Part shown: positions 10,976-22,120 of the stretch, one piece after another | Layout of the letters: every line of letters starts with the position of its first letter | Position numbering within the stretch: position 1 is the first letter of the stretch | Source of the DNA: Zoroaster sp. YZ-2022 | Taxonomy: Eukaryota > Echinodermata > Asteroidea > Forcipulatida > Zoroasteridae | Assembly (NCBI GenBank): GCA_029582265.1 | Contig: CM055816.1 | Coordinates: 25,728,463-25,792,462, forward strand | Length of the DNA stretch: 64,000 nucleotides | Reading direction: 5' to 3' | Program-made: the position numbers and the translations under genes | The notes under the pieces: model-generated | What the model was told of the DNA's origin: nothing | The model's database searches: none | What the model saw: only the letters and a program-made list of their open reading frames with translations

Positions 10976-13900
10976 TAAGGGGAAAAAACCGGCCAAATAC
11001 CTGGCATTGTTTTATTTGATAATTTAAGTTGTGTCCATTGCCTCTTGGAATAGTTATTACCAGCTTACAAACATCACAATGAAAGAAAGATATTGTGTAG
11101 TCTTGGAAAGGGGAGGGGGGTGGTGTGGGGCGGCGTGGGGCGGTAGTGAGTTACATAGAGCTGCTAAGCAGGAACATTTACTTGTACATGTACAGAGGTT
11201 GCTCCACAATGGAAATTCTCTGGTTTCACAGTAAATAAACGGCTGCTAAAGACAACTAAAATTAAATCAAAATTGTCATCCAATTAAGGAAAGCATACTT
11301 CTGCTTAACTCATTATTCAGCTAAGCAGCTCTGTGTCAAATTGGCCACAAGATGTCACAATTTGTCTTGTGCAGCTGCCTAAAAAATGGGTTACATGCGA
11401 TTGTTTTAAGTTGGCATATTGTGGGTGTGGTCACAAATACAGGGCGTTATCTTATTGCCGTTTGAGTCACTTAAGGGTCCTGTGAAAATGCTTGGTAACA
11501 CATCTCATAAAAGGACCAATCTCAAGTGATTATCATTTCGTAATGGAAATTACTTTCATATTTATAAAGTGACTGGTGCTGAATTATATTATGATATTGC
11601 TAGGATTAGGATCTGTTGAAAGGAATGGACATTCAGTGGCCACTGTAGACAGGTGGGCCACTGTAGACAAGTTTCAATGTCTATTCAATTCACAAGGACT
11701 GTTATACTGTCCACATTGGACAGTCCTGTGGCCGTGTTGGCTAGGTGGTCACTTGAAAATAGTCACTGAAAACATAAGATTTCCTTGTCCAGATTAGCGA
11801 TAACGTCCTGTGTTTGCGGGCAAATTTGTTGTGAGATGTTACATTTTTACTACTCCTGAGAGTGGTTTGGACTTGGGGAGCAGTTGCGTAAGTAACCTTT
11901 ATTTCAATGTAGCTTTTTAATTGTTAAATATAAAGGATTTGGTTTTCAATTTTGTACAAGGTCTTTGTGACTTGTTACGGGTTTATTGCATGTCTCAAAG
12001 GTTACCTGTCTTGTACCCCTCTCTCCCCCCCCCCCACCTCAAGTAAATACTTATAGTTAAGATGAAAATTAGCATTTCTTTATGCTCATTGTGTTGTGGA
12101 TAAGAGGCGTACTATGGGATTTGCCTGATAAGGTTATTTTATTTCTCTTTGAATTACACCCGTTATTCCCAGAACCATGCATTAAACCGTTGCAATGTTA
12201 TCTTAGGAACGTCAGGTCTAGTTTTGAGAAAATTGAAAACCAAATTCTATTTGATTATGTTTTTGTCTGTTTTATAATACACTGTATTCTGTTTACTCAT
12301 GTGTTATTCATTGGTGATTTCATGTACAGTATCCAATAGTTCAAACTATTACTATGAAGTCACAATCATTTGCTATTATGTTGGTGTATATGTCGGAATA
12401 TTTTCAAAGAACTGGTCAGTAGAAACATTTGCTAAGGGTGCTTTTAAAAATGTTCCACATTTTTCACGGTCGAGTACAACATTTGAAGACAACCGCCCCA
12501 ACCAACCTCTTACAATGTTGTATCTATAGAGTAAGCCGTGGACCAGTGTTTTCCCATCATAACTGCAGTGGTACCACACTACACACGTGTGGAACATGCA
12601 TTATCAAATACGTAGTAAACTAGCATTAGAGTGAACAGATTGGTTGAAGAAGCACTGGACTGCGTAGAAAACAAATGCTTGACACAGAATGTAACATACA
12701 TGTAGGTACCATCGCAGTTACAGTGGCACACAGTGAACTGGTCGACGGATTAGTCTATATTCTGAACAGCAGGTTTTTCAATCATCATTTGAAGATGTAC
12801 TTGACTAGACTTGTTTAATGCCTTTCCCTTCACACTTGTACCGTGAAAATATGAAACGGCCCCTAAGACGACTGGTTTACTGCTTGAATTTGCTTTCAGA
12901 TTTCATGTTTTTATTTGTTCAACCTGTTGTCCTTTTCCCTATACATGTACACCAACACATAGCAAAACATTTGTAAATTATATTTTTAAATGTGCAACTC
13001 TTTGTTCTTGAAATCAACCTTTGAAATAAATCTTTGTAATGAGAAACATGAAACTTTACAAAAAGTAAACAGTTTTTAGTTTTTTAAGGGCTGATGTTAG
13101 TTTCTTAAAATTCTTTGGAATGTAATTTTTTGAAGCTTAAAATGTTTCATATTTTCATTACTGGTTCTTATTTCTTAGAGTTGCTTAGCATAAAATAACT
13201 GGATTGTCTGAATGTATTTTCCAAAAAATGATGTAATTTACAGATGTCTGAAATTGCGTAAAAAAACAGGGCAGTGTGGAATTAACAGTAATGCAAGTCA
13301 TTGTAAGGGACTTGGGACAAGGCACATAGAAATCTAGGAAGGTCAAAGAATGTAATGATTAGGTGTGGAATAACTGACAAATGTTTCCATCCATAGAAAC
13401 GTTACAAAAGGTTGTTTAATTCCCGGAAAAGATTTAAAAGCTGATTTCAATGCTTGGAAAAGTTATGAATCTTATTTTCATGTTTGTAAAGTCATAACAA
13501 AATGTTCATATGTCAATACAAAAGGTACTGTCATTTTGAAATAACAAAATTGTCATTATAAAATATTCACAACAAAACATGGACATTTTAACCTGCTAAC
13601 TATGAGTGATCATATTTAGTCTGGAGAGGTCATGGAATATTCGCCCAGAAATGTTTGGAATCCAATGTTAATGAATTAGCGGGTGGATACATGATCCTTG
13701 TTTATATCCAATTAGTCTTGATATTGCTCAGTGTTTATGTGCTTTGACCATCCCATGACTCTGTTTATTATTGATAATTACACACTGCTTTGTAGAGTCT
13801 AATTCATTGCTGTAGTATGACATCAAAGATATCTACAGCAGGGAATAGTTGTAGATTTTTTGGTTATTTTTTAACAATCGCAACAAGATCTGAAATGGCT

Positions 13901-14500
13901 GTTTCTCATAGGAGTACACATATTCTCTGCTTTAGATATCACTGACACAAGACGTAACAGAGGTTTCTTGAAAGAGTATCCGACACACTACAGCAATGGA
14001 TTTACTGCCAATTTCGTAGAGTTACTGAACAGGAAATGGTGCTTACCGAATACATTCTGTAAGTAACATGAAACTGGCTACCAGCTAAATGGAATATGTA
14101 TCCTGTTTCACTGGCTGGTTACCATGAAATCAAACTAAACAATTATTTCTACTAAGCAGCTAAACAAACATCAACTCTATGAAATTGGCTTTGGTTGTCG
14201 TGTTTTTAAGGAGATCGTTATTTTATACAGAGTTGTTTATGATTTCCTTGAGAATGAGGGATGTGTTGATGTGATAAGATAGAAGTTAAAGTGGGTCACA
14301 CCAGTCATGATTTGAAGGTACAGTGTAATACTTCTATGGACCTTTTTTCACACTGCGGCCATCTTGGTCATATCCCCTGCATACACAAGGGCATATAGTT
14401 CTAATTTTCATTTTATCAAATGGTGCCAGACTATTTTCCTTCCAGCCTCAGTTTGGTTACATTGATTTGAATGGAAGAAAAACAAAATGGCTGCTCTATG
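10976..14500. other. Long non-coding stretch with degenerate repeats
   Basis: No convincing gene. GCTTAGCAG-type repeats are near 11140-11350 (ACATAGAGCTGCTAAGCAGG, CAAATTGGCC) and 14010-14180 (AATTTCGTAGAGTTACTG, GGCTGGTTACCATG). A homopolymer C tract is near 12027. GTAAGT-type donor look-alikes at 11889 and 14059 were not supported as exons. Confidence 0.45.
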
Positions 14501-14730
14501 CTAAAGGTCTATAACAAACATCATGGGGTCCACACAAAATGTTTACTACAGTCTGCAGACTAGAGGTGTCTGATGTCTAAAGGTCTATAACAAACATCTT
14601 GGGGACCACACAAAATGTTTACTACAGTCTGCAGACTAGAGGTGTCTGATGTCTAAAGGTCTATAACAAACATCATGGGGTCCACACAAAATGTTTACTA
14701 CAGTCTGCAGACTAGAAGTGTCTGATGTCT
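14501..14730. repeat. 76-bp tandem repeat, three copies
   Basis: CTAAAGGTCTATAACAAACA recurs at 14501, 14577 and 14653. Each unit ends with ACTACAGTCTGCAGACTAGA and GTGTCTGATGT. The copies are nearly identical, so the array is young. Confidence 0.95.
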
Positions 14731-14812
14731 GTAATTATTACGGTTTCGGCCTGGTCGCCGAAAGCCTATTGTTTTCGTTCGATTATTGTTCTTCTTGTTA
14801 CTTAGAATCGTC

Positions 14813-14930
14813 ACATCAATAAAAACAAAACATGCACCATATGAAAGCCCTTAATGTGAATTAGTGTCTAAAACAAAGTACGTCATCATAACGCCAGTAA
14901 ATATCATGTTATTCACATTTTAGTGTGACG
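14813..14930. repeat. Dispersed ~115-bp repeat, copy 1
   Basis: Begins near TCAATAAAAACAAAACATGC and runs to ATTCACATTTTAGTGTGACG. Copies 2 and 3 at about 15055-15175 and 16455-16575 share AAACATGCA, ATGAAAGC and ACATTTTAGTCTAATCTGCG. The DNA between copies 1 and 2 is rich in CTCGAC words. Confidence 0.7.
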
Positions 14931-15054
14931 CTGCGGGTTAAGATGTCTCGACCCTTGTGACAGCTCGACACGAACAACTAGGATCCACGACAGCATTCGA
15001 GGCTTGTGACAACTCGACCTTCGCAAAACTCGACAAAAAGTTGCCATACTTTTT

Positions 15055-15175
15055 CACATAAATACAAAACATGCAGCATGAAAGCTCGTGATGTGACTCA
15101 GTTTGTAGAACCAATTACCTCATCATTAAGTCAGTAAATATTATGTTATTAACATTTTAGTCTAATCTGCGGGAC
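15055..15175. repeat. Dispersed ~115-bp repeat, copy 2
   Basis: Carries ATACAAAACATGCAGCATGA and ACATTTTAGTCTAATCTGCG. It is followed by more CTCGA(C/A) words up to about 15290. Confidence 0.7.
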
Positions 15176-15499
15176 GTATAGATTGGCGAGAACAGACAAG
15201 TCGACCTAAACAAATAGTGTAATCCTGCGGGGGGCTAAGACATCTCGACCCTTGTGAAAACTCGAACTAAACAAAACTCGAACCTCGAGTTGTCATAATT
15301 AGCACTTGGCATTTTCGCATTGTTACGGTCACAGTTTGTGCCCCTTTCGTTATTTCCAGCTCATGTTCACTGTGCCGTTAATACCTTCGTTTCTTAACTT
15401 TCTCTTCCAATGTCTTGGTAACGGCTCACATCCATAGTTCTTATAGTTCTTATTGTTAGCAAGTGGTCCCGCTTGGATGAATACTGATGTGCGTATAAA

Positions 15500-15690
15500 A
15501 TGACAATAGCAGCATTTTCCAGAGTCCGGCATTCTCCTGAGGACTATCAGAGCATACTGATCGAAACGTCGAGTTGTACCTCCAGTTCTTTTCAGAACCA
15601 ATTACTACTCAATTGAGATTCCACATGGTGTCACCGCAATTAGTCTTACTTATCATCCTCACCATGCGAAGCTACAAGTTTTACCTAATA
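15500..15690 (+). mobile_element. Penelope-like element 3' terminal fragment
   Basis: Contains GCAGCATTTTCCAGAGTCC, the hammerhead-like motif, CAGTTCTTTTCAGAACCAAT, ACTACTCAATTGAGATTCC and TATCATCCTCACCATGC. The same modules in the same order, on the other strand, form the 3' part of the insertion at 29651-30299, which also encodes a GIY-YIG-type C-terminus. Hence the Penelope assignment. No coding part remains here. Confidence 0.65.
15537..15570 (+). ncRNA. Hammerhead-ribozyme-like motif of a Penelope element
   Basis: CTGAGGA (fits CUGANGA) is followed by a stem ATCAG...CTGAT, then GAAAC and GTC. The short self-complementary ACGT between the GAAA box and the cleavage position fits the minimal, dimer-forming hammerheads known from Penelope-like retroelements. 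One extra base follows CUGANGA. Activity is not proven. Confidence 0.5.
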
Positions 15691-16454
15691 TCCAACCACG
15701 CCGACGCCTCCTTCGACTCAGGTTACCTCGGGTCGGGAGACTGACCGGTGCTCCCACGGGGGCTGGCGCAACTACACACCTAACTGGACGATCCTTGGGC
15801 GTGGTTGACGTACTAACCTAGTCTGTCTACTCTGTGACTACCTACCTTGAGCGGTATTGATAAGGTTTGTCGCTAATAGCTGCACTGAAGCAACTGCCGC
15901 AAAGCATACAGGGATACAAATTGGGGCATCTGTTTGGCGCAGCTTTTGTGACGTCAATAATATTTTTGTTTGTCCGCGCGGCACGCAGTGGCGCTGTTTC
16001 GCCCACAGACATCCCACAATTCCTTGCAGCTGCTATTTGCGATAAGCCTTATGGGCTGTGATGTTCAACAAGGTGTCTGGTGGTAAGCGCTGGGGGCCCC
16101 GTTCCCGAATCCCTGAGTTGACCGAGCAAGCTGGCATTCCAATTTCTTTGTGGTAATGAGTTAACATTCGGCCGAATATTTATTCGCTGATTTATTTGTG
16201 CTGTCTTATTCTGTGTCTTGATTAAATGTATCCTAAATTAACGTAATTTATGTATAGTCACCTGCTGAGATTTGTATAAATAAATTCATTTAATTATTGT
16301 TATATTATACAGAATGTCTCACCTGATGTCCTTTGTCATCAGTTGCTGGTTTTCCGTATTTATTTATCATTTTGGTTATTCCTTTGTTTATCGTCTGATG
16401 TGCGCACCGGCTTTGATGGCTATTCGCTGGATCAGTTGGTCGTACGTAACAGCA
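15691..16454. other. Intergenic, no gene seen
   Basis: Moderately GC-richer DNA around 15690-15850 and 15950-16130. Open frames here are short, overlap each other and show no recognisable domain. Confidence 0.4.
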
Positions 16455-16575
16455 TAAATACAAAACATGCACCATATGAAAGCCCATAATGTGACTTAGT
16501 TTCTAAAACCAATTTCGTCATCATTATGTCATACGTCAGTTAATAATATTTCATTAACATTTTAGTCTAATCTGC
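16455..16575. repeat. Dispersed ~115-bp repeat, copy 3
   Basis: AATACAAAACATGCACCATA and ACATTTTAGTCTAATCTGCG match copies 1 and 2. Confidence 0.7.
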
Positions 16576-16914
16576 GAAAATTATGATGTAGTCAATATAA
16601 ACTTCGAAATTTTATTGTTCGAATTTACCAACTATAGGTCGAATGTGGTACTATCCTTTCTCACCCTTTATCACGATAACAATAAAAAATAGTGCACATT
16701 CTGTTATCATTCAACTCTTGTTCGGTGGTGGTTTTGCAGAAAGGGAAATATCCATAGGGACTGTACACGTTCGTATGATTACGTGACGACGTAGTGTTTG
16801 TACATAGCGCAAGCTACAGGGTTTGTACACATGGGTTGATTCTACAATACGATGTTCTTTGTTTTCGTATGTTTGAATCGTTTGAGAATCCTTGCACACA
16901 TTTAATGAAAGGGT

Positions 16915-17166
16915 ATTAACTTGATTCATTAAATTAACTTGATTCATTAAATTAACTTGATTCATTAAATTAACTTGATTCAGTAAATTAACTTGATTCA
17001 TTAAATTAACTTGATTCAGTAAATTAACTTGATTCAGTAAATTAACTTGATTCAGTAAATTAACTTGATTCAGTAAATTAACTTGATTCATTAAATTAAC
17101 TTGATTCAGTAAATTAACTTGATTCAGTAAATTAACTTGATTCAGTAAATTAACTTGATTCGTTAC
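16915..17166. repeat. 18-bp tandem repeat, about 14 copies
   Basis: The unit is ATTAACTTGATTCATTAA or its variant with CAGTAA. The period is exactly 18, so a six-residue peptide repeat appears on the minus strand, but this is a repeat artefact. Confidence 0.97.
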
Positions 17167-17785
17167 ATCCTTTGCATTTATCCACATACAAATTGTCTCA
17201 AACGTCTAGGGGACAAACAATGAAATTTGTGTGTACAATGATTACAGTTCATGCGTTTTAAGTTTATTTCAATATATCATAAATACCAAACAAATAACTC
17301 AGTGTCCCAATAATTATCAATATACATGTAGCCGAAACCCTTCGTTGCAATTTTGTACTATTGTAGTAATATCTGTACAGATAATACTGCAAACATGGTC
17401 AATTTCGAACAATAACAAACACCTCATCAGTCTCCTGCCACCTATTGTCCCAAAAAACTCCCACTCACAATCTCATCTACCCACCCGTCATGTCGATCGG
17501 GTCTTGCCTAAAACGTTTGGACGAGTTAGTACTACTTGGACGCCTTAGGAACACACAATGCAAGTTTTGTATACAATGACTACAATTAATGCGCATTTTC
17601 AGCTTATTTCAATATATCATAACTTTCTTAACACTAAACAAAGAACTTGGGACATCTGTGCCCAATATTATCAATACATCCGAAACCCATGTCAGCGTTT
17701 TCATCAAAAGCTTAACCTCTAGTTCTCCTTTGCAATTGTTCATGTAAGAGCGAAGATAAAAGAGAATACATTGTACTTATAATTA
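17167..17785. other. Intergenic, weak internal duplication
   Basis: CAATGATTACAGTT...TTTAGTTTATTTCAATATATCATAA-like text near 17237-17285 resembles CAATGACTACAATT...TTATTTCAATATATCATAA near 17574-17620, an old direct duplication about 335 bp apart. No gene is seen. Confidence 0.45.
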
Positions 17786-18052
17786 TTTACAGCATTATGG
17801 TTATTGACACCCATTTTACTCAGTACAATAAGTACTCATTCAGTGTACTTGACTATTTATAATGTCTGGAGAGTCTGCAGAATTCTAGTACTGTGTAGCA
17901 GTGATTATGACTGGAGAATACTGATGTTTACAGCATTATGGTTGTTGACACCCATTTTACTCAGTACAATAAGTACTCATTCAGTGTACTTGACTGGCTA
18001 TAATGTCTGGAGAGTCTGCATAATTATTGTACTGTGTAGCAGTGATTATGGT
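17786..18052. repeat. 141-bp tandem duplication, two copies
   Basis: TTTACAGCATTATGGTT starts copies at 17786 and 17927. Both include TACTCATTCAGTGTACTTGA and GTCTGGAGAGTCTGCA. Confidence 0.93.
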
Positions 18053-18139
18053 GTAGTCCTATAGTAGTCTCATTTGACTCCATCAACACACCTTCCATCG
18101 ACGTAACACGCCCTATCCTCTTCATATCTTATATGCGTC

Positions 18140-18415
18140 ATACGCGCGCATATTGAAAGCACGCACACTTGTTTTCAACTTGTGACTCCAAGGCAATAAT
18201 AATCCACTGTGTTATTACAAATACTGAACTGTTTTCCATGATTTCAAAACGATTGTATCCCTGACATGGTAGCCATTGGTGTATTTCTATTCTTTTACAA
18301 AACATACATCACGTCCAAATATAACACTTAACGATTTCTTCTAGAATTCTATAAAGAAAAAGTGGGCAGTACATTTGTGTACGTAGGCAGAATAACAACG
18401 AGAAAATAAACAAAT
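18140..18415. mobile_element. MITE T, copy 1 (empty site for a LINE)
   Basis: Matches the MITE at 19579-20402 from CATACGCGCGCATATTGAAA to TTGTGTACGTAGGCAGAA, but lacks the LINE insertion: ACATGGTAGCC follows the ATCCCTG word directly. The left terminal repeat is degraded. Confidence 0.6.
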
Positions 18416-18544
18416 TAAAAATCCTACATATTTCAATTGGGAATGTCAGTCTGGGCATCTTGGGTATAGGGGTTCCGGGGGAGTCAGGAGAGGTCCAGAA
18501 AAAAAGAGAAACAAATAATTATAATCATTGGTAAAATAACTTTT

Positions 18545-18640
18545 AAAATGAATAATACTAATAATAATAAATCACATTTATAAAGCGCATTCCGTCTATG
18601 ACAAGACCCCAATGCGCTGTACATGCATTACTACACAATA
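18545..18640 (-). mobile_element. L2/CR1-like LINE 3' end
   Basis: On the minus strand the text runs from AGCGCATTGGGG through GCGCTTTATAAATGTG to a (TTA)n tail. This is the usual 3' end of L2-like LINEs in invertebrates. Only the tail is present. Confidence 0.55.
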
Positions 18641-19578
18641 TGTAAATACAATTATAAGGCACATTGGACTTTAAACATTCCTTTAAAAAATAATTGTCCA
18701 CATCCAGAAATGACTATTATACAGAAAGGCTCTGCAGTTGTGTAGTTGTTTAAATAAACCAATAAAATACAATTGTTTACCAAGGTTAGTCTCGATGAGT
18801 GGATAACAAAGTACGAGTTAAGGCCTACAATTCTGAAGCCGCTGCACCTCTGGTTGCACGCCACCCCCTCAAAAAATAAAATAAAATACTTTGGGGGAGT
18901 AATTAGTTTTGCATCATTAGACATGCATCCATTCTTATAATATTGCACGTTTTTGTTATTAATTGTGATAATTGATCGTGACAAACATTTATCAGAGCTT
19001 AAAGTGTCATATTATTATTTACAATCCATCTGGGGAAACGCTAATATTAAGCCATTAATTAGTTTAATTGATTTCCCTTTTAATAGCGTAAATTGAATCT
19101 TGTAGTTATCCATACCAGTAGGAGTTTGCAATGGACCGGAACTAACAGTTCGCAATAGCGACCAATCAGTAGCGATCGGCGCCAATATTTTGGGGAAAGT
19201 GATTAATTGCTTGTTTTTTGTTATCAGTTGTGTGCTTAAACTCTTATAATATATTACTTTAACAAGCCAACTGCGGGAGAAACTCTAACAGTAAGCCATT
19301 AATTAGTCTAATGGGTTTTCCTTTTAATAGCGTAAATTGGATCTTGTAGTTGAATCCCGCAACACCTGCCTCATTGCTACGATGTTATAATACGTTATAA
19401 CAACAATTTAGCCATTTGTAATACAAGAACAAGAAACAGCAACTAACAATTCACACCACCTTTTAAAAATGTTTGAGAAATATAAATGATATTTAATTAA
19501 TCAAATATAAAACTTTGAAATTGTTTTCTTAAATTTCTAGAAATTTCGTTCATTTTAATAATTATTGTGCAAGCATAA
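18641..19578. other. Intergenic with a short direct repeat
   Basis: GCCATTAATTAGT...TTTTAATAGCGTAAATTG...ATCTTGTAGTT occurs at about 19050-19110 and again at about 19292-19357. The second is joined to family R text (CAAGCCAACTGCGGGA at 19263). No gene. Confidence 0.5.
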
Positions 19579-20402
19579 TTCTGCCTACGTACACAAATGC
19601 ATATAACTTATGAAGAAGATAGAGCGAGAGGTATGATCTTACCACTGGATTTATTCTTTTCAAAACATATATGCATCATACGCGCGCGTATTGAAAGCAC
19701 GCACATTTCATTCAACTTGTGACTCCAAGGTAATAATAATTCAATGTGTTATTACAAAGACTGAACTGCTTTCCATGATTTCAAAACGATTATATCGCTG
19801 ACATAATAATAATAATAAAGATTTGTAGCACGCACATATCCACCCTGCTGGGCGCTCAAGGCGCGGAAACAAAGAAAAACATAAATACAAACAATATACA
19901 ATGATAGCATAGGGAAAAATATGTACTGAGATACATGTTCCTACAATGCAATTACAAATATCCATCATCTTTGAAGAATTGTGACATAAGATGAGTTTTA
20001 AATCTACTTATACTATGACAAGATTTGAGTTTAGTTGGAAGAAGATGATTCCAGAGTCTCGGAGCCGCGACAGAAAAAGACCTATCACCCCAGTTCCGTT
20101 TTGAAGTTGGTTCCTTTGGGAGTGACATGTTGCTGGAGCGCAAATTGCGTGATGGGATGTAGACTTTAAGCAGTTCAGAAATATAAATTGGAGCAATACT
20201 ATTAAAAGATTTGTGAACAATTAGCATAAGTTTAAAAACAATTCTCTGTGAAACAGGAAGCCAGTGCAGTTCTTTCAAGAACATAGTAGCTATTAGCATA
20301 ATTCTATTCTTTTGCAAAACATACATCACGTCCAAGTATAACACTTAACGATTTCTTCTAGAATTCTAAAAGTGGGCAGTACACTTGTGTACGTAGGCAG
20401 AA
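19579..20402. mobile_element. MITE T, copy 2, interrupted by a LINE
   Basis: Inverted ends are TTCTGCCTACGTACACAA at the left and TTGTGTACGTAGGCAGAA at the right. Without the LINE at 19804-20283 the element would be about 345 bp. It encodes nothing itself. Confidence 0.65.
19804..20283 (-). pseudogene. 5'-truncated L2/CR1-like LINE, C-terminal reverse transcriptase ORF end
   Basis: The minus-strand frame within 19952-20344 reads LHWLPVSQRI, then a stretch with LRSS, then GDRSFSVAAPRLWNHL and a FKTHL motif. This is the conserved C-terminal tail of L2/CR1-type LINE polyproteins, after the reverse transcriptase. After the stop comes a 3' UTR with GCGCCTTGAGCGCCC and a (TTA)n tail at 19804-19818. 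The 5' part is missing, as expected after target-primed reverse transcription. The short ACATA at both borders, and the uninterrupted partner at 18140-18415, define the insertion. It cannot code for an active protein. Confidence 0.75.
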
Positions 20403-20711
20403 AATCAACGGGAAAATAAACAAATTAAAAATCCTACATATTTCAATTGGGAATGTCAGTCTGGGAATCTAGGGGTTCCGGGGGAGTCGGGAGAGGTCTA
20501 TAGTCGTGTAGGGGTACTAGGTTAGCTAGGGGTCCTACTTATACCATCCCTCTCGTCGTCTCTAGAAATCACCACCACTTTTAAACCTTACCCCCTCATC
20601 AGACACCACGTAAAGGCACAAATGCATTTGCTTCTGGCTTCATGAAAACTAATACTAAGTATCATTGGTAGATAGGGGGACCCAGGGGTAAAATTAGCGG
20701 ATAAAGGAGGC
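20403..20711. repeat. Dispersed repeat family U
   Basis: Contains TTTCAATTGGGAATGTCAGT, TCTAGGGGTTCCGGGGGAGT and AAATCACCACCACTTTTAAA. Related text is at 18400-18510, 21668-21855 and 35222-35540. It ends with an AGCGGATAAAGGAGGCA word shared with many AGATCGGGG-type relics. Confidence 0.7.
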
Positions 20712-20900
20712 ACACTGTAAAAAACAAACATGTAAATTTACAGCAAAATGCAGGCAACTCTATTTCCAACAATTTGCTGTATTACAATTTTACATAACAA
20801 GTATATCAAACTGATTTACACAATTTCTGTAAAGGCTTAATAATGAAACTGCAGTACGTTTCCATAAATTTTGTTTGTATTACTCATTCTGTTTCTCTTT
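20712..20900. mobile_element. Possible GTAAATTTAC-type MITE
   Basis: Starts CACACTGTAAAAAA and has ATGTAAATTTACAGC, then similar TTTACA words. The same start recurs at about 21815. Boundaries are uncertain. Confidence 0.35.
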
Positions 20901-21110
20901 TTCGGCCCATGACTGAAAACCCTGGCTATATTTACCATATACACAACGGAATACCGTGAAGTTGTCGATCAGTGAACACGGTAGTCCGTTGTTGTTTATG
21001 TGCGTCTGCACCAAAAATGCTGGCCGCGCTAGCATTTCAAATTGACGCATGCGTAGTGGTTTCCCCTGTTTTCAGGGGGAGTTTCTACGAAATTCCCAAG
21101 ATTGTGTTTG

Positions 21111-21212
21111 AAAGCGGTTCGTGTGTGTGGTAGCGGTTCGTGATTATAGGGGTTCGTGATTATAGCGGTTCGTGTGTGGTAGTGGTTCGTGATTGTAGCG
21201 TTCGTGTAGCGC
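21111..21212. repeat. ~17-bp minisatellite with GGTTCGTG
   Basis: GGTTCGTG or a one-base variant occurs six times at about 16-19 bp spacing (for example AGCGGTTCGTGATTATAG). Confidence 0.8.
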
Positions 21213-21282
21213 CGTTGGATCGTGTATCAAAAACATACAAACACAGTTTTTAACCAAGACTAGATCGGTAAAACTTGTAGCT

Positions 21283-21423
21283 TTGCATGGTGAGGATGAT
21301 AAGTAAGACTGATTGCAGTGACACCATGTGGAATCTCAATTGAGTAGTAATTAGTTCTGAAAAGAACTGGGGGGTACAACTCAGGACGATCAGAGCATAC
21401 TGATCGAAACGTCGAGTTGTACC
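21283..21423 (-). mobile_element. Penelope-like 3' fragment with inverted ribozyme segment
   Basis: On the minus strand the tail modules match 15500-15690. However, the ribozyme segment at 21383-21413 lies in the opposite orientation, between GGTACAACTC (21373-21382) and its inverse GAGTTGTACC (21414-21423). CUGANGA has become CTCAGGA in this copy, so the core is broken. Confidence 0.6.
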
Positions 21424-21457
21424 CCAAGACTAGATCAATAACCGAGTCGTGGATACG

Positions 21458-21667
21458 CATGGGCGGATCCAGAATATTTTTAGGGGGGGCTGAGAATGAA
21501 GAACGATTTTTCAATACTACAAAAATTACAATGAAACAATCAAAGGGAGATAACAACAAAGCACAGTGAGGGGGAAATGAGGGGAAATACCTTTTTTTTC
21601 TCTTTTCTTTTTAAGATTGTGGGGGGGGGGGCGGTTACAGCCCCCTTAGCCCCTGGATCCGCCAATG
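21458..21667. mobile_element. CATNGGCGGATCCAG-ended MITE (family Q), copy 1
   Basis: The left end is CATGGGCGGATCCAG and the right end is CTGGATCCGCCAATG, 210 bp apart, with a long G tract before the right end. The right flank is family U and not a target duplication, so this copy is recombined. Confidence 0.65.
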
Positions 21668-21855
21668 AAATCACCACCACTTTTAAACCTTACCCCCTCA
21701 TCAGACACCACGTAAAGGCACAAATGCATTTGCTTATGGCTTCATGAAAACTAATACTAAGTATCATTGCCAGATCGGGGGAGCCAGGGGGAAGATTAGC
21801 GGATAAAGGAGGCACACTGTAAAAACAAACATGTAAATTTACAGCAAAATGCATA
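21668..21855. repeat. Family U fragment between two Q copies
   Basis: AAATCACCACCACTTTTAAA to TTACAGCAAAATGCA, the same as 20570-20750. It joins abruptly to ribozyme-flank text (ATCGAAACGTCGAGTTGTAC) at 21858. Confidence 0.7.
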
Positions 21856-21913
21856 CAGATCGAAACGTCGAGTTGTACCCCAAGACTAGATCAATAACCG
21901 AGTCGTGGATACG

Positions 21914-22120
21914 CATGGGCGGATCCAGAATATTTTTAGGGGGGCTGAGAATCAAGAATGATTTTTCAATACTACAAAAATTACAATGAAACAATCAAAG
22001 GGAGATAAAAACAAAGCACAGTGAGGGGGAAATGAGGGGAAATACTTTTTTTAAATTTTTTTTAACGATTGTGGGGGGGGGGGGGGGTTACAGCCCCCTT
22101 AGCTCCTGGATCCGCCAATG
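21914..22120. mobile_element. Family Q MITE, copy 2
   Basis: 207 bp with the same ends as copy 1 and ATACG at both borders (21909-21913 and 22121-22125), a possible 5-bp target duplication. About 58 bp of left flank is also shared with copy 1, so the pair arose by duplication, not by two insertions. Confidence 0.65.

Noticed and set aside
13936..14058. A 123-bp open segment on the plus strand between a pyrimidine-AG and a GTAAGT, reading like RRNRGFLKEYPTHYSN
   Set aside because: Its second half (AATTTCGTAGAGTTACTG, GTGCTTACCGAATACATTCT) and the donor itself align with the GCTTAGCAG-type dispersed repeat seen at 9545-9670 and 11140-11350, so it is decayed repeat, not an exon.
16915..17166. 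CRISPR-like array
   Set aside because: Repeats are contiguous without spacers, and the genome is eukaryotic.
16711..17187. 158-residue minus-strand frame with a six-residue repeat
   Set aside because: An 18-bp tandem repeat automatically keeps one frame open.
21260..21559. 99-residue minus-strand frame
   Set aside because: It is translation of the Penelope 3' tail and a neighbouring MITE.
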